Below the pieces are notes generated by a model. That model saw only the letters and a list, made by a program, of their open reading frames with translations. It had not been told where the DNA came from and ran no database searches. Below are positions 41,946-55,100 of a stretch of 64,000 bases of DNA, piece by piece. The DNA is taken from assembly GCF_000972845.2 (NCBI RefSeq), contig NC_040032.1, positions 22,616,248 to 22,680,247 of the forward strand, read 5' to 3'. This DNA comes from Larimichthys crocea (lineage: Eukaryota > Chordata > Actinopteri > Sciaenidae). The stretch's first letter is position 1. The number at the start of each line of letters is the position of its first letter. The position numbers were made by a program, and so were the translations under genes.

Positions 41946-44286
41946 CTAGTTATTATTATTATTATTCTTATGCCCTTTTTTTGTCTCGCTACTCCTCCCA
42001 GAGTTTTTGTCGCACATACACAACGACCGGCTCGCCCGGGAATCGATTGTTATGACTTTTCTAAGACTTTCGGCAAACGGTTTTGCCAGAAATCGACAAA
42101 AACGAAGCCAAAAAATGAATGGGTGTGTATTGCGAGAACTTTCCAGGGCTAGAGTGAGTGATGTCATTGCTAGAGTGGAGAGGGGAGAGAACGATCAGTG
42201 AAAAAATAAAACGGATTTGACTACCGTGGCCTCAAATGCCCAGCTACAGACACGATTTATACATAGAAACGTAGCAAAATTTGTCGTCTCACTCACATTC
42301 GCCTGCCAAAGCTGTCAGACATATAGTTTTGGCTCTGTACGCGCTCATTGATCGACTACTCCCCCCAACAGCCTCATAGCCATGTTAAAAAAGGAGGGAA
42401 ATTTTCTGGAGGAAGGCAGAAGTAACGTTTCTCTCTCTTGCTCCTGAGGGCACATTTCTTCACTTATCAACACAAAACGACTATGTAAAACGATCAGGAA
42501 GGGCACACGATGCTCCCAGTTATGTCGGTTCAATGATTGGAATTACGGTTTGGTCAGAAATCCTTCCTGTTCGAGAGGAGTTCTCAGCATTTTCTCTCAG
42601 TCTCTAAGTGACATTCTAACAGGTGCAGTAACTACTTCCCTGATTACAGTTGGTCCCGGATGCTAAGCAACCTCAGCCTGCGTGAAGGCGGAGAGGGGGG
42701 AGGGGCCAGCAGACAGAAGCCGAGTGGCCATTTTAGTAGTTCTTGGCACTTAATTTGAACTTGTCTGTCTAAAATGGCAGACAGAGATAGCAGAGCAGCT
42801 AGCACATTTGCATGCTGAAACATGCTAATGTTAACATGCTAATGTTAATTGGTAGCGCATCAACGCTAAAATGCTAGAATGCTAACGGTAACATGCTAAT
42901 GTTAACATGTTAATGCTAACTTGCTAATGTTAACATGTTAATGATGATTGCTAGCGCATCAGCGCTAGCTGCTCCTGTGTCTAAATAAACATGTAAAAAA
43001 TGACTATTTGAGGTGTGCTGTTTGAATATAGACCCCCGGCAACAGCAAACTCGCCACTCTCAAAATTTCTGCGGGAATTTTCTAGTACTAAATTTACTGA
43101 GCAGTGTCAGTAATAATGTATGAGGGCGACGGGGCCAGAGTCAGGCACTCTCAAAATGTTCTCTGAATTTTCTAGTATTCTGTAAACTCATCAGTGTCAA
43201 TGATGTATGGGATGTATGTTAATGCTAATATACTAATATTAACAAGCTAATATGCTAATTTTAATTGCTAGCGCATCAACGTTAAAATGCTAATGTTAAC
43301 ATGCTAATGCTAATGGCTAGCGCGCCAGCGATAACATTCTAATGATAAAATGCTAATTGCTAATGTTAAAATGCTAATGCTAACATGTTAATGGTAATTG
43401 GTAGTGCATCAGCGCTAACATGCTAATGTTAACATGTTAATGTTAATTGCTAGTACATCAGCAGTAACATGCTAATGTTAACATGCTAATGTTAATTGCT
43501 AGCGCGTTAGCGCATCAGCATTAACATGCTAAAGTTAATTGCTAGCGTGTCAACGCATCAGTGCTAACATGCTAATGATAACATGATAATGTTAATATGG
43601 TAATGTTAACATGTTAATGCTAATTAACATTAGCCACTAAGAATTAAATGCATGCTACTGGTAACATGTTAATGCCAAAATGCTAATATTAATTGGTAAT
43701 GCGTCAATGCATCAGCATTAACATGCTAATGTTAATATGTTAATGCAAACATGCTAATGTTAATTATTACCGCATCAACGGTAACATGCTAATATTACCA
43801 TGCTAATGCTAACATGTTAATTATTAATGCTAAAATGCTAATGCTAATTGCTAGCACGTCAGCGCATCAATGCTAACATGCTAATGTTAACATGCTAATG
43901 GTAACATGCTAATGTTAATTGCTAGCGCATCAGCGCATCAACGCTAACATGGTAATGCTAAGATGCTAATGGTAATTGCTATTAATATGCTAATGCTAAT
44001 GTTAATTTCTAGTGCGTAAGCGCATCAACCATAACATGCTAATGCTAATCGCTAATGTTAACATGCATCATTGCTAGCTGCTCCTGTGTCTAAATAAACA
44101 TGTTAAAATGACTATTTGAGGTGTGCTTTTTGAATACAGACCCCCGGCATCAGCAAACTCGTCACTCTCAAAATTTCTTTAGAAATTTTCTAGTATTCTG
44201 TAAACTCAGCAGTGTCAATGATGTATGGGGGAGAGTCACGGACCAGAGTCACGCACACTCAAAATTTCTTTAGAAATTTTCTAGTT
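41946..44286 (+). repeat. repeat block, unit 3
   Basis: Shares with unit 1 the head (CTACTCCTCCCAGAGTTTTT, AATCGATTG, GAATGGGTGTGTATTGCGAG) with high identity. Its tail is duplicated: the segment around 42985-43200 (text GACCCCCGGCAACAGCAAAC) recurs at 44085-44286. Confidence 0.75.
42780..44075. repeat. higher-order GCTAAT/TTAACAT minisatellite
   Basis: Basic unit of about 14 bp (AACATGCTAATGTT and close variants), grouped in twos and threes and separated by a roughly 20-bp spacer of the type AATTGCTAGCGCATCAGCGC. This higher-order pattern repeats many times. Confidence 0.88.
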
Positions 44287-44399
44287 AATTTATTTATTTA
44301 TGTATTTATTTATTATTAAAGAGAAAACGTTGCAGGCTGGTGTTAGCTACCCATTTTCTTAAATTAGGTTACCTAAGGAGTTAAGTCTTTCTATCATCA

Positions 44400-45191
44400 T
44401 GTCAGACCAGGACGGGAAGGAGGACTCAGACGCAGAGGATATAACAATTAAGCACACTTTATTGAAGTTGAGATCTTCTTAGACGAGTGATGAAATGAAA
44501 GGGCTATGAAACTCTGTCTATTCTTAAGTGACCTGGCTAATATGACAGGGCATAACACATCTCAAAAGAGGGAAAACACATAAAGGGGAGGGAACAAGAT
44601 TATATACAAACAAGGAAAACACAAGACTATTCTAGAAATGAAACTCTCACAAGGAGGAAAATAAAACACTAGATAATAAACACAAAACGCTCCCGAAGGA
44701 GGAAAACCAAATCTAAACAAATGGGATCAAAAGAAAAAGGCTCACCTAAACAGGGGCTCTACTGATATCTAAAGCTTTCTAACAAAAAAATCACTCCACA
44801 AGCGGGAGGACAAAAACTGTAACAACAGAAAACAAAAATAGAACACTAAACTTAGAAAAGACTAATCAACAAAAAATCACTCTTAAAGAGGAAGAAGACA
44901 ACAACTTACGTGACAAAACAATTTCTTTCTTATGGCAAACGGACTGTGACAAAGAGGGCTTAGGTGAACGAACAAGACGAAACACTTTGGCACGGGACAA
45001 AGGGAGACGCAGACAATATATACACAAGGTAATGGGGAACAGGTGGAAACAATCAGGGCGGGGAAGACAATCAGACCGGTGACACACGAGGAACGGTAAG
45101 TGACCTGAAACGAGAGGAGAGTTATCTTTCAAAATAAAACAGGAAATGACAAGACATGACAAAAACCCAGCTTGACCTCCGCGGTGTGACA
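44400..45191 (-). mobile_element. solo LTR of a second retrotransposon family (792 bp)
   Basis: On the - strand it begins TGTCACACCGCGGAGGTC and ends CCTGGTCTGACA; the termini TGTCA/TGACA are inverted. A 5-bp duplication CATCA lies at 44395-44399 and 45192-45196, though the right one falls in a CAT tract and carries less weight. A TATA-like TATATATTG (about 45015-45023) and an AATAAA (about 44458) are in the correct order for the - strand. No internal genes. Confidence 0.75.
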
Positions 45192-45280
45192 CATCATCAT
45201 CATCATCATTACTGTTGGTGCCTTTTTGCCTGAATGAAATAAACGGGCCAGGTAGAGGTTTTATGGTATACACCATTACA

Positions 45281-45450
45281 GGCGGATGTAGCTCAGGAGG
45301 TAGAGCGAATCATCCACTAATCAGATGATCCCCGATCCTCCAGTGTGCATGTCAAGGTGTTCTTGGGCAAGTTACTGAACTCTAAATTGCTCCTGAAGGC
45401 CTCACCATCGGTGTGTGAATGTGTATGAATGGTTAGCTCCTTTTTATCCA
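45281..45450 (+). mobile_element. tRNA-derived SINE, copy 2 (partial)
   Basis: Starts GGCGGATGTAGCTCAGGAGG, an A-box-like head. The B box is damaged by a deletion. The body (TTCTTGGGCAAGTTACTGAA) matches copy 1 reversed. The 3' part after about 45450 is missing. Confidence 0.75.
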
Positions 45451-45454
45451 TAAA

Positions 45455-46134
45455 ACAAAAAAGGAAATCCGCTCTAAGAAGGACTTAGGTTTGACTCAAT
45501 TCCTGCATGGAGTCTTGTATGGCTGTGCCCTAGCTTAGTCATTATCTGGCCCTCCTAGCAAGCATCACATTTGTTTCATTTAAATGAAACACACACACCA
45601 GACTTGCTAAATTGAAGCTGCTTGTTGAAATTCTGCCTACATCACCTGTTACCCTTCTACCATCTGTCCACAACTATTAAAAATATTATTAAAGCATCAT
45701 GAGACTCAGAGTTGATAGGAAAATTATTCCATTGAGCCAAAACAGATGGTAGGAACTCCCTCTACCAGCCAGCCATCTGTGTGGTCACAGCTGTGACTGT
45801 ACATCATCTACAAATGACTCAAACATGTTTTCCTTTCTATTTTTAACAACCAATTTTGGAGGGTTCAGTGTGCTGTGGCACATTACAGATGCTAATAAAT
45901 CACAGTTTTTGATTTCACTGTGTACTTTAACATGGATGAGTTTTAAGACAATGGGCCCCTACTTCACCACCTGTCCTATATATGAACAAGACACACAGAG
46001 ACAAAATGACACCCAGGTTTAAAGAAACACGTATGGTAGTTACATTTTGGGAGTGCATCAGTCCTCCCAGACAGACAAAAATGACTTAGCAAAAATGATC
46101 AGCTGATCGTGGATGTTTTTCTTCTGCTCCAAAG
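45455..46134. other. 5' flank or intron before the first visible collagen exon
   Basis: No exon is seen. The first collagen exons and the start codon are not visible in the window, perhaps displaced by the repeats to the left. Confidence 0.4.
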
Positions 46135-46188
46135 GGACAGGCTGGCATCCCTGGTACCCCTGGCATCCCTGGCAAGAGGGGCTACAGG
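46135..46188 (+). CDS. collagen exon 1 (54 bp)
   Basis: [18 protein letters not shown]: six perfect triplets. Acceptor TCCAAAG, donor GTAGGC. Confidence 0.88.
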
Positions 46189-49100
46189 GTAGGCCTGGAA
46201 TGGAATGAGCTTCCTAACTGTTTCGTTGTGCTTCTGTCAGTCATCCTTATTCCTCTAATAACTGGAAGTCAGTAAAGTCAGATGTTCATCACATCAGTGT
46301 TTAATAAGTGTCTGCGTGTTTGTTTTACATTACTGTGCGGTTAGCTGTGTTCACTTAGTGTTTGGTGGAGTGCTTTCGTCTTTAAAATGGATAGTAAAGT
46401 TGGCTAGTTCAGTGTTGGGCCAGCTAAGTATTTAATGTTGTGCTGTAGAAACCTTATGATAACATTCGTCATTTCTTACACTTATACATGCATTCTTTGA
46501 TCTATTCAAAATCAAATCAAAAAATAGATTGTCAGAAACTATCCCTAGATGTGATCTATGTGAACTACAACTAGCTGACTAACTGGATTTTTTTTTAGAA
46601 CTTTCTACAACTATATCTCAGCCTCCATTAGCAGCTTGATGTGCTCAGTTGTCATGGAGTTGGTATCATCACTTGTCTATTCTGCACAGCGCAAAACTTC
46701 TTATGCTTATATGCTTATGACTCAGCAGAGTTCACCATAAGCAAAAGTATAGTCACCATACCTCCACACCTTCTGGTGGCCTTGTACTAAAGAGCTGTTT
46801 GTTAACATGTACAGTGCCAAAGATGTGTAAAATGTTGCTTTCTTTGTGTATTTGATTTATTTATTTATTCTTTATTTCATATTTATTGTCAGTAAATACC
46901 TGGTTCAAAGAGAGAACATCTGAGTTTTTATTGAGGGCTTTTAGTGTCCTGTAAAGATTTCTGCAATAGAAATTGAAAAATTTGATAAAAAAAATATCAC
47001 TGACTGTTAACAATAAAAAAAAAAACATCATTATCCAGTGCATGATTAACAATATGATTTGGGGCATGGAAAATCTATATGTATTAGTCAAAGTCTACTT
47101 ATTATTTTTCTCATCTGGTTAATAATAATAAATTGTAAACCAATATTATCTATGTTTGGCAGGGTGAGAAGGGAGAACAGAGCATTACAGCCCAGGGATT
47201 TAAAGGAGAACCAGGTTCACCAGGACCGCCAGGCTTAATGGGACCCAAGGTAAAGGAAAAAATCATTTGATTAGTGGATTCCTGCACATACTAGCAATAT
47301 CTCCACTTGTATCACTTCAAGGAAATCTCACATTTTCTCACATTTTAACGAGAAGACTGCTTTCTGAATACAAACACAAGTTGAGAATGTTTCTGGAGAT
47401 GTACATATGTAAGTGTTATACCTTCATTTAACCTTTAGGGGGAAGCAGGCCCTGAAGGCCCAGCAGGACCAAGAGTAAGTCATGACTGGCAAACCCCTGG
47501 CAAACATGTTGTAGAGCTTGACATATAGTACACAAAATGTCCACTGTTTGATCATTAACTTCTTGATAAACTTTATAAATGGTCTTTTAACCGTATAGGG
47601 TCCACCGGGTCCAACTGGAGAGCCAGGAAAGGCTGAGATCCACAACAATGAAAATGTATGTACTCCTATTGAGCTGCAATTTCCTTAGATGGATAAAAAC
47701 TAAATAATAACTTAAAGAGTACTGTTTACCTTTAAAATTACTCCACAGGATATTCGCAACATACCCCTGATGGTAAGTACTTTTTAGGTATAATCATTGC
47801 ATGTACAAACCACAGTCACTTTAAAAATTTTATTAAATGATCTCTTCTGTGCCTAGGGACCCCCTGGATTACCTGGGCCTCCCGGTTCCCCTGGACTCCC
47901 AGGTGCCAAGGTATGAGACATTTTAGAATGACAATTGACACCCGATGCTTTCACACTGTTTCATTAGACATTGTATTTTAAACATGAACCACGATTCCCA
48001 CATTCAGAAAATAAATATATACTTTGTATTTTTATGTGTTTTGTGTATACCATAGCCAGACTAACCTGTTTAACCCACTGCTGTATCAGCTGACCCTGTC
48101 ATTTTTTTAATCGTCATTTGGTGTCTGACCGCCCACTAACAAATTTGCAGTTAAGCCACTGGCTAGAATCCAACTGGCATAAGGTGAGGTAGGGATCCCT
48201 GGGATGTCTCAAGGCAGTTGCCTGATTTGCATAGTAGGTAATCCAGGCTTGGTGTGTTTTCAGGGTGAAGTAGGTCTACCAGGTGTGCCAGGACTGGACG
48301 GAGAGAAGGTAATACTTAGTTACCAGTACCGGCTATTACTGGCCGGGCTGTTTAATTGTTATATGAATGTACTGTATATTGTGATAAATTAAGTTTTCAA
48401 ATGAATTGTGATTACAAATATTGCTCACCACTTATGATATTTTTGTAAAAATATGACTGTCCTTAGCTTCCTTCAGGTACAATTAAGAATTCTTGTGTTT
48501 TCAGGGACCCAGAGGCAAGCCAGGAGAGCCTGGTCCTGCAGGCCCAGCCGGTCCTCAAGGTCCCAGAGGAGAGGATGGTGTCATGGGCTTGCCAGGACCC
48601 AAGGGAGACAAGGGAGGCATGGGTCAATCTGGATCACCTGTGAGTGACTGTGCTAAGCACACACCACACAACATCACTGCCTGGGGTTCCTTGTCCAAAT
48701 TAGAGTCTCACATCTGTCATTATCCAGAGTGAAGGACTTGATTTTTGCAGCTGCCCTCTTATTATCTAATTAGAGACTCACAAGCTTGGAACAGACCCCA
48801 GGAATGACACTGTCTAACCTTTAATTCACTGTGGCATAGATCCCAAATATACCCCCATATACAAGGCTGTGCTATTTGCAACCCAGTGTTAGTTCAAGAG
48901 CCTCCAGCAAATATTGTTAGTCCTGCACATTTGTGTGTTTGACAGCTAGGTATGACCTTTGACAGGTATGACATTTGATTTGCTCTTGCTCATACATCTT
49001 GCTTGTTTTTTGTTTGTTTTCGGATTTGGATGGATATTGGGTTGTTAAAAATGACTAGTAAATGCCTTTGTACTGTATATACTTGCACTATGTGCTTTAT

Positions 49101-52100
49101 AAAATGAATTAAATGCTTCCGTTGGTTAGTTGGATGCTTAATTTTCTATTTAAAAGTCTTCAAAGGCATTTCCCAGATTTTTTCTTAATACTTGCTGTTT
49201 TGAGAACATGAGAGTGAGCGACATGTTTTGGATGTGTTTTCAAACATAACTGAAGTAAAAAGAAAAATTGAAGTATAAAGCAGTGCTAGACTCAAAGTAG
49301 ATTTACTTTTCTCCACTGAGGATGGAACAGTTCCATGGAACAACTTCTCAGTGATGGAGCTTTATGTGTATGAACTCCATATTTAGCCACAAAACTAACA
49401 GTTGACAGAGGTATACTGCCCCTAGTGCTGAGGGGTGTAAAGTTTAGGCATCCTAAGATTACATTAAAAACAAAATATTCTTATTTGTCTTTTCTGCTTT
49501 GATTTTTTGATATGAAGACCAACTAGCAGTCCCTATATTGAATCTCCCCTTCCTTGTTCTGTAGGGTTTAGATGGCCCTACTGGTGAAAAGGGGGCTACA
49601 GGGGCCACTGGCCCTATTGGATTACCTGGTGCAATGGTATGCGATGGTGCCCCTCAGGCTGCATCTACCTAGATGTAGTGTCTAACCTGGGAAAAGGGGA
49701 ACAGTGAAATACATTGTGTATTTACACCGAGTGCTGTGTGAAAATGTTGTCTTCATATTTCATTCACATAAATTTTTTAGCAAGTAGCAATATATTTCTA
49801 GCTTTGTGTCCTTCTGTGTCTTTGCCATCTATTGTCACAGGGTCTTAAAGGAGAGCCTGGGGAAGGAGGAAGGTCAGAAATGGTAAGGGTCAGTTATTAA
49901 CCCATAGTTCATAATAAATTTGAGCACATGTTTTATGAGCAACATTTTCTGAACTGGAATCCATTGCTTGTGTTTTGTTGTGTGTCTGTATTTAGATCTA
50001 TGGTCCTCCAGGGCCCCAAGGACCTCCAGGACCAGTTGGCCCAGCAGTGAGTAAAATATTCCATTTAACCCCTAAATCAAAAGAAAAATGTATGCCTGCA
50101 ATTTGGCTTATTAGGACTCTTCGTTCTTTCTGAGAATTGTATAGATAATGATCCTGATACATTTAATAAGTATAGTACACCATTGTATTCACATACATAT
50201 TCACACACCATGTTTTAAAATTTGTTTATTTATTTATTTTAAATTAAAAAAAATACTTTTTTAATTAAATAAAGACACATTTAATTAAGACACATCACAT
50301 AAAAGCATGGCTATAAAAATGTGCTTTGAGAAGTGATTTAAAAGAATTCACTGATTCTGCAAGTGTAATGTCCGTTTCATAGCCATGCTTCCATGAAAAG
50401 TAACAAAGACATTATAGAATAGAATAGAATAGAATAGAATAGAATAGAATAGAATAGAATGCCTTTATTGTCATTATACAAGTATAATGAGATTACAAAC
50501 TTCCTCATAGTGTGCACACATAAATAAACAAGTAGAGATATGGACAATAAAACTACTATAACAACTACTACTATACTACTATATCTATATACTACTATAG
50601 CAAAAACTACTAAGTACAAGAATTAACATAGACTGTACAATTACTAATATGAGCTACTGTCTGTAAAAAGTTGCATAGACTGTGCATAGACTTGTGCAAA
50701 GCCTGGAGGTAAACAGGCACATATCAGCAGCAGGTATGACAATAAAGTGACTGGTGTGACTGACAGCATAAATAGGTGGAGGTATTAAGGCATTATAACT
50801 TGCAGATAACAGTAAAACAGATAAAGTGCAGATAGCCGTGACATAATGGTGCAAAAGGTTACAGTGAAGATATAAAATAAATGATAAATGATAACTACAG
50901 TATACGGAGCAATGTTCAATGTTCAAACAAGTCAGTTCAGTGTAGGTTGGAGTTCAGTATGGTGACTGCCCTTGGGAAGAAGCTGTCTCTGAGTCTGTTT
51001 TGGCTGGTATGGCCCTGTAGCGTCTGCCAGAGGGCAGTTACAGACAGGGCAGTTATAAAAGTTACAGACCCTACCCAGCTCTCACTGCGGGAGGTGGAGG
51101 ATGTTTTCCGAAACAGAATTCACTGTAGTGTCGGTATGGAGGACTGGGCAGGTCATGGTGACTTTTCCCTCCTAAAGTTTCCAACAACACTATCTACAAC
51201 ACCACTGTGGGAAGTTATATAGTCACTGAGTTCAAGTATTGAAATCGTCTCCCGTCTCGTCTCGTCTTCTCCCGCTTTATCCGTTATCGTGTTGCGGGGG
51301 CAGCAGCTTCAGCAGGGAAGCCCAGACTTCCCTCTCCCCGGCCACTTCATCCAGGGGGACCCCAATGCGTTCCCAGGCCAGCCGAGAGACATAGTCCCTC
51401 CAGCATGTCCTGGGTCTTCCTAGGGGCCGCCTCCCGGAGGGACGTGCCCGGAACATCTCACCAGGGAGACGTCCAGGAGGCATCCTCACGAGACCTTAAC
51501 TGGTTCCTCTTGATGCGGAGGAGCAGCGGTTCTACTCTGAGCTCCTCGCGGATGGCCGAGCTTCTTACCCTATCTCTAAGGGAGAGCCCAGCCACCCTGC
51601 GAAGGAAGCTCATTTCGGCCGCTTGTATTCGCAATCTCATTCTTTCAGTCACTATCCAAAGCTTGTGACCATAGGTGAGGGTAGGAACGTAGATCGACTG
51701 GTAAATCGAGAGCTTCGCCTTTCGGTTCAGCTCCTTCTTCACTACGACGGACCGGTGCAGAGTCCGCATCACTGCAGAAGCCGCACCGATCCGCCGTCGA
51801 TCTCCCGTTCCATCCTTCCCTCACTCGTAAACAAGACCCCGAGATACTTGAACTCCTCCACTTGAGGCAGGATCTCATCCCCGACCTGGAGGCTGCACTC
51901 CACCCTTTTCCATCTAAGAACTATGGCCTTGGATTTGGAGGTGCTGATTCTCATCCCAGCCGCTTCGCACTCGGCTGCAAACCGCTCCAGAGAGAGCTGA
52001 AGGTCACGCTCCGATGAATGGTAAATGGACTATACTTATATAGCGCCTTTCTAGTCTTCCGACCACTCAAAGCGCTTTACACTACATATCTCATTCACCC

Positions 52101-55100
52101 CATTCACACACATTCATACACTGATGGCATTGGCTACCGTGCAAGGTGCCAACTGCTCATCAGTTTGAGGATCTAACCATTCATACACATTCACACACCG
52201 ATGGCACAGCCTTCGGGAGCAATTTGGGGTTCAGTATCTTGCCCAAGGACACTTCGACATGCAGACCAGAGGAGCCGGGGATCAAACCGCCGATCATCTG
52301 ATTAGTGGTCCAAGCAAATCCACAAAGCACATGTAGACTGGTTGGGCGAACTCCCATGCACCCTCCAGGAAGGGTATAGAGCTGGTCCACAGGTCCACGA
52401 CCAGGACAAAAACCACACTGCTCCTCCTGGATCCGAGGTTCGACAATCTTGCGGACCGTCCTCTCCAGGACCCCCGAAAAGACCTTCCTGGGGAGGCTGA
52501 GGAGTGTGATCCCCCTATAGTTGGAGCACACCCTCCAGTCCCCCTTTTTGAAGAGGGGAACCACCACCCCGGTCTGCCAGTCCAGGGGCACTGCCCCCGA
52601 TGTCCACACGATGTTGCAGAGATGTGTCAACCAAGACAGCCCCACAACATCCAGAGCCTTGAGGAACTCCGGGCGGCCCTGCCACCGAGGAGATTTTTGA
52701 CTACCTTAGCGACCTCAGCCCCAGAGATGGGCGAGACCACCACGGGGTCCCCAGACTCTGCCTTCTCAAAGGAAGACGTGCTGGTGGGATTGAGGAGGTC
52801 TTCGAAGTATTCCCTCCACCGACCCAAGACGTCCCCAGTCGAGGTCAGCAGCACCCCGTCCCCACCGAACACAGTGTTGACAGTGCACTGCTTCCCCCGC
52901 CTGAGCCGCCGGATGGTGGTCCAGAACCTCCTCGAAGCTGTTCGAAAGTCGTTCTCCATGGCCTCACCGATCTCCTCTCCAATATTGAAATCACTGCACA
53001 TAATCATCAGTAAACAGCGGGACCTAATCATCTCTTACTGCCCGAGAAGGAGGCTGCTTTGCTGGGAGAAGTGAGCCGTAGAGTCCGTAATCAGGACTGA
53101 CTAGGTCATGGCGACTTTTAGTGCGATATTTGTGTGTCTCCCTCTTTTAAACCAACATACACAAACCAAATTAAACCTCTCTCCGTCATTATTTTGCAGC
53201 ACAGACTTAAGTCTGACTCAGACATAGAAGCTGCTGCATGAAATAATTGTTTTGAATTTGAGCTGCAGTATCCACTTTGAACTGCTAGATATCAGTATTC
53301 TGCACATTTATGACCTTTAACAAAAGTGTTACAATGGTTTTCAATTATTCTGTTTCATATGGTGAAAAAAATAAAATGAAATAATATAATAGTTTTTGTT
53401 TCACCCAGGGATCTCAAGGACCTTCAGGGCCTAAGGTGAAATATCATTTCTATAAAATAATATCCATCAGCTCCTCATTTTAATAAATCTGCCTCAATTT
53501 ATATGCTGTCTACATCATAACTATTCTATGCATGAAAGTAAAAGGATTGGATTCTTTCTTACCCTGTTTCTCAGGGAGAACCAGGCATAGGCATCAGAGG
53601 AGAAAAGGGAGCGACAGGTCAGAAGGGCGACAAGGGAGACAGAGGCCATCTTGGACTTCCTGTAAGTATGCTAGACTGCCCTCTTTGTTCAAGTTTTAGA
53701 ATTATTTGTCTTCTATCATCTGTTTATGGTCTATCCTGTTGTCTTCTTATTCCTTGATTATTTTAGGGATTATGTTACTACTTCACTACATAAATGATCA
53801 GCATCATACAATATCAACCTTTTAAACCCATTGCTTTAACCCTAGTTAAGGCAAGTGTTACTGTCTGGTGTTTCATGTGTCAGCTGTTGCCTTTATGTCA
53901 TCATAATCCTGTTAAAATATTGCATAAAACGGTGGATTTGTCAAAGGAAGTACATCACTGACATAACACTCCAAATCTCATTTATCTTTACATGCACATT
54001 CAAAATGTTTTTCAAATTATGTTTTGGGGACTTTGACATTTTTTTTTATGCTCTTCATACAAGTTAAAAATTATATCAGTATCAATATATCAATTTGGGG
54101 TTCTACTCCTTGGTGGTTTAGACCCTTACACGAAAGATGTACAAATAGACAAAAAATGAAGAAAATCATACTGATACCTTTGACAATCTGTAAAGTAAAA
54201 ATACTGCTATTAAATAAAACAGAACAAAACTGATATAACATGTTCCAGAACTTTCAACCACATTTCACAGTTTTCATCAGTGGATGGAGTTTGCTTTGAT
54301 TTCTAACAATAAAGACCATGAGATGTGAATGAAAGCTCCAGAAAAACACAAGATTGTGGGCCTTGAGTTAAGACATTACATTGGTCATTTTAAGGACGAG
54401 AACAACGGATTGATGTCATTGGGTTTTTTTTTAGGGAGTGTTGTGACTATCCAAAAAGAAACTTAATTAGTCACATAATGGTGGCTTGAGGCTTGCTCTT
54501 AACTCGATTCCAGGCAAAACAAAATGTGTATAGTAAATATGCAACGATTGTCCTCTTTTGGGTGAGGTTCCCATTTATTGCAGCAAAGAAAAATTAAAAA
54601 CAGAACGTTACCATGCAGATTGACTGGACCTTAACATAAATTGGCTTTCATCTGGATGTCGGGAGGTTACTGGGTGGTTACCAATTACAAACAGAACTAT
54701 ACTATACCCTTGTGGTCAAAATAAGTTACTTTGTACAAAACAAATGAAGAATAGCTCCTACAGTGAGGAAAGAGTAGTCAAAGCCTTCCCTTAAAAGGAG
54801 AGGTCTGGTGATTCTTTGTTTTTATTGCCAACAGGTCTCATGAAATCACCAAAACCAACAAACTTATCTTATTAAATGTGTGGTGTGTGTCTAGATCCTG
54901 ATAAATTATTCCTCTGTGCCATAGAGCTCCATTGTTGTCTAAAAGAATTTCTGTGAGCCATGTGACATGTCCCTCCATTACTATGAACATTCACCCTGAA
55001 GTATTTTTCTCAGTCCCAATCATGCTGCACAAAGTAGTCACTAGAGCACCAAATGTGGATTAATTCCCCCATGAAAATAGTCCCAGACACCAGACCTGCC

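Larger units (their letters stand above)
50047..53408 (+). other. collagen intron 11 (3.36 kb), filled with mobile elements
   Basis: Holds an AGAAT microsatellite with an adjoining retroposon (about 50400-51230), a LINE (51245-53100, - strand) and a SINE copy inside the LINE. All lie in introns, so the collagen frame is untouched. Confidence 0.8.

Noticed and set aside
42780..44075. CRISPR-like array
   Set aside because: The repeats have variable spacing, similar rather than unique spacers, and lie in a vertebrate genome.
45281..45350. Possible tRNA gene (A-box-like start)
   Set aside because: The B box is damaged, no clover-leaf can be drawn, and the sequence matches the SINE family at two other sites.
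52622..53074. 150-residue + strand open frame in the collagen intron
   Set aside because: It is the antisense of the LINE reverse-transcriptase region.
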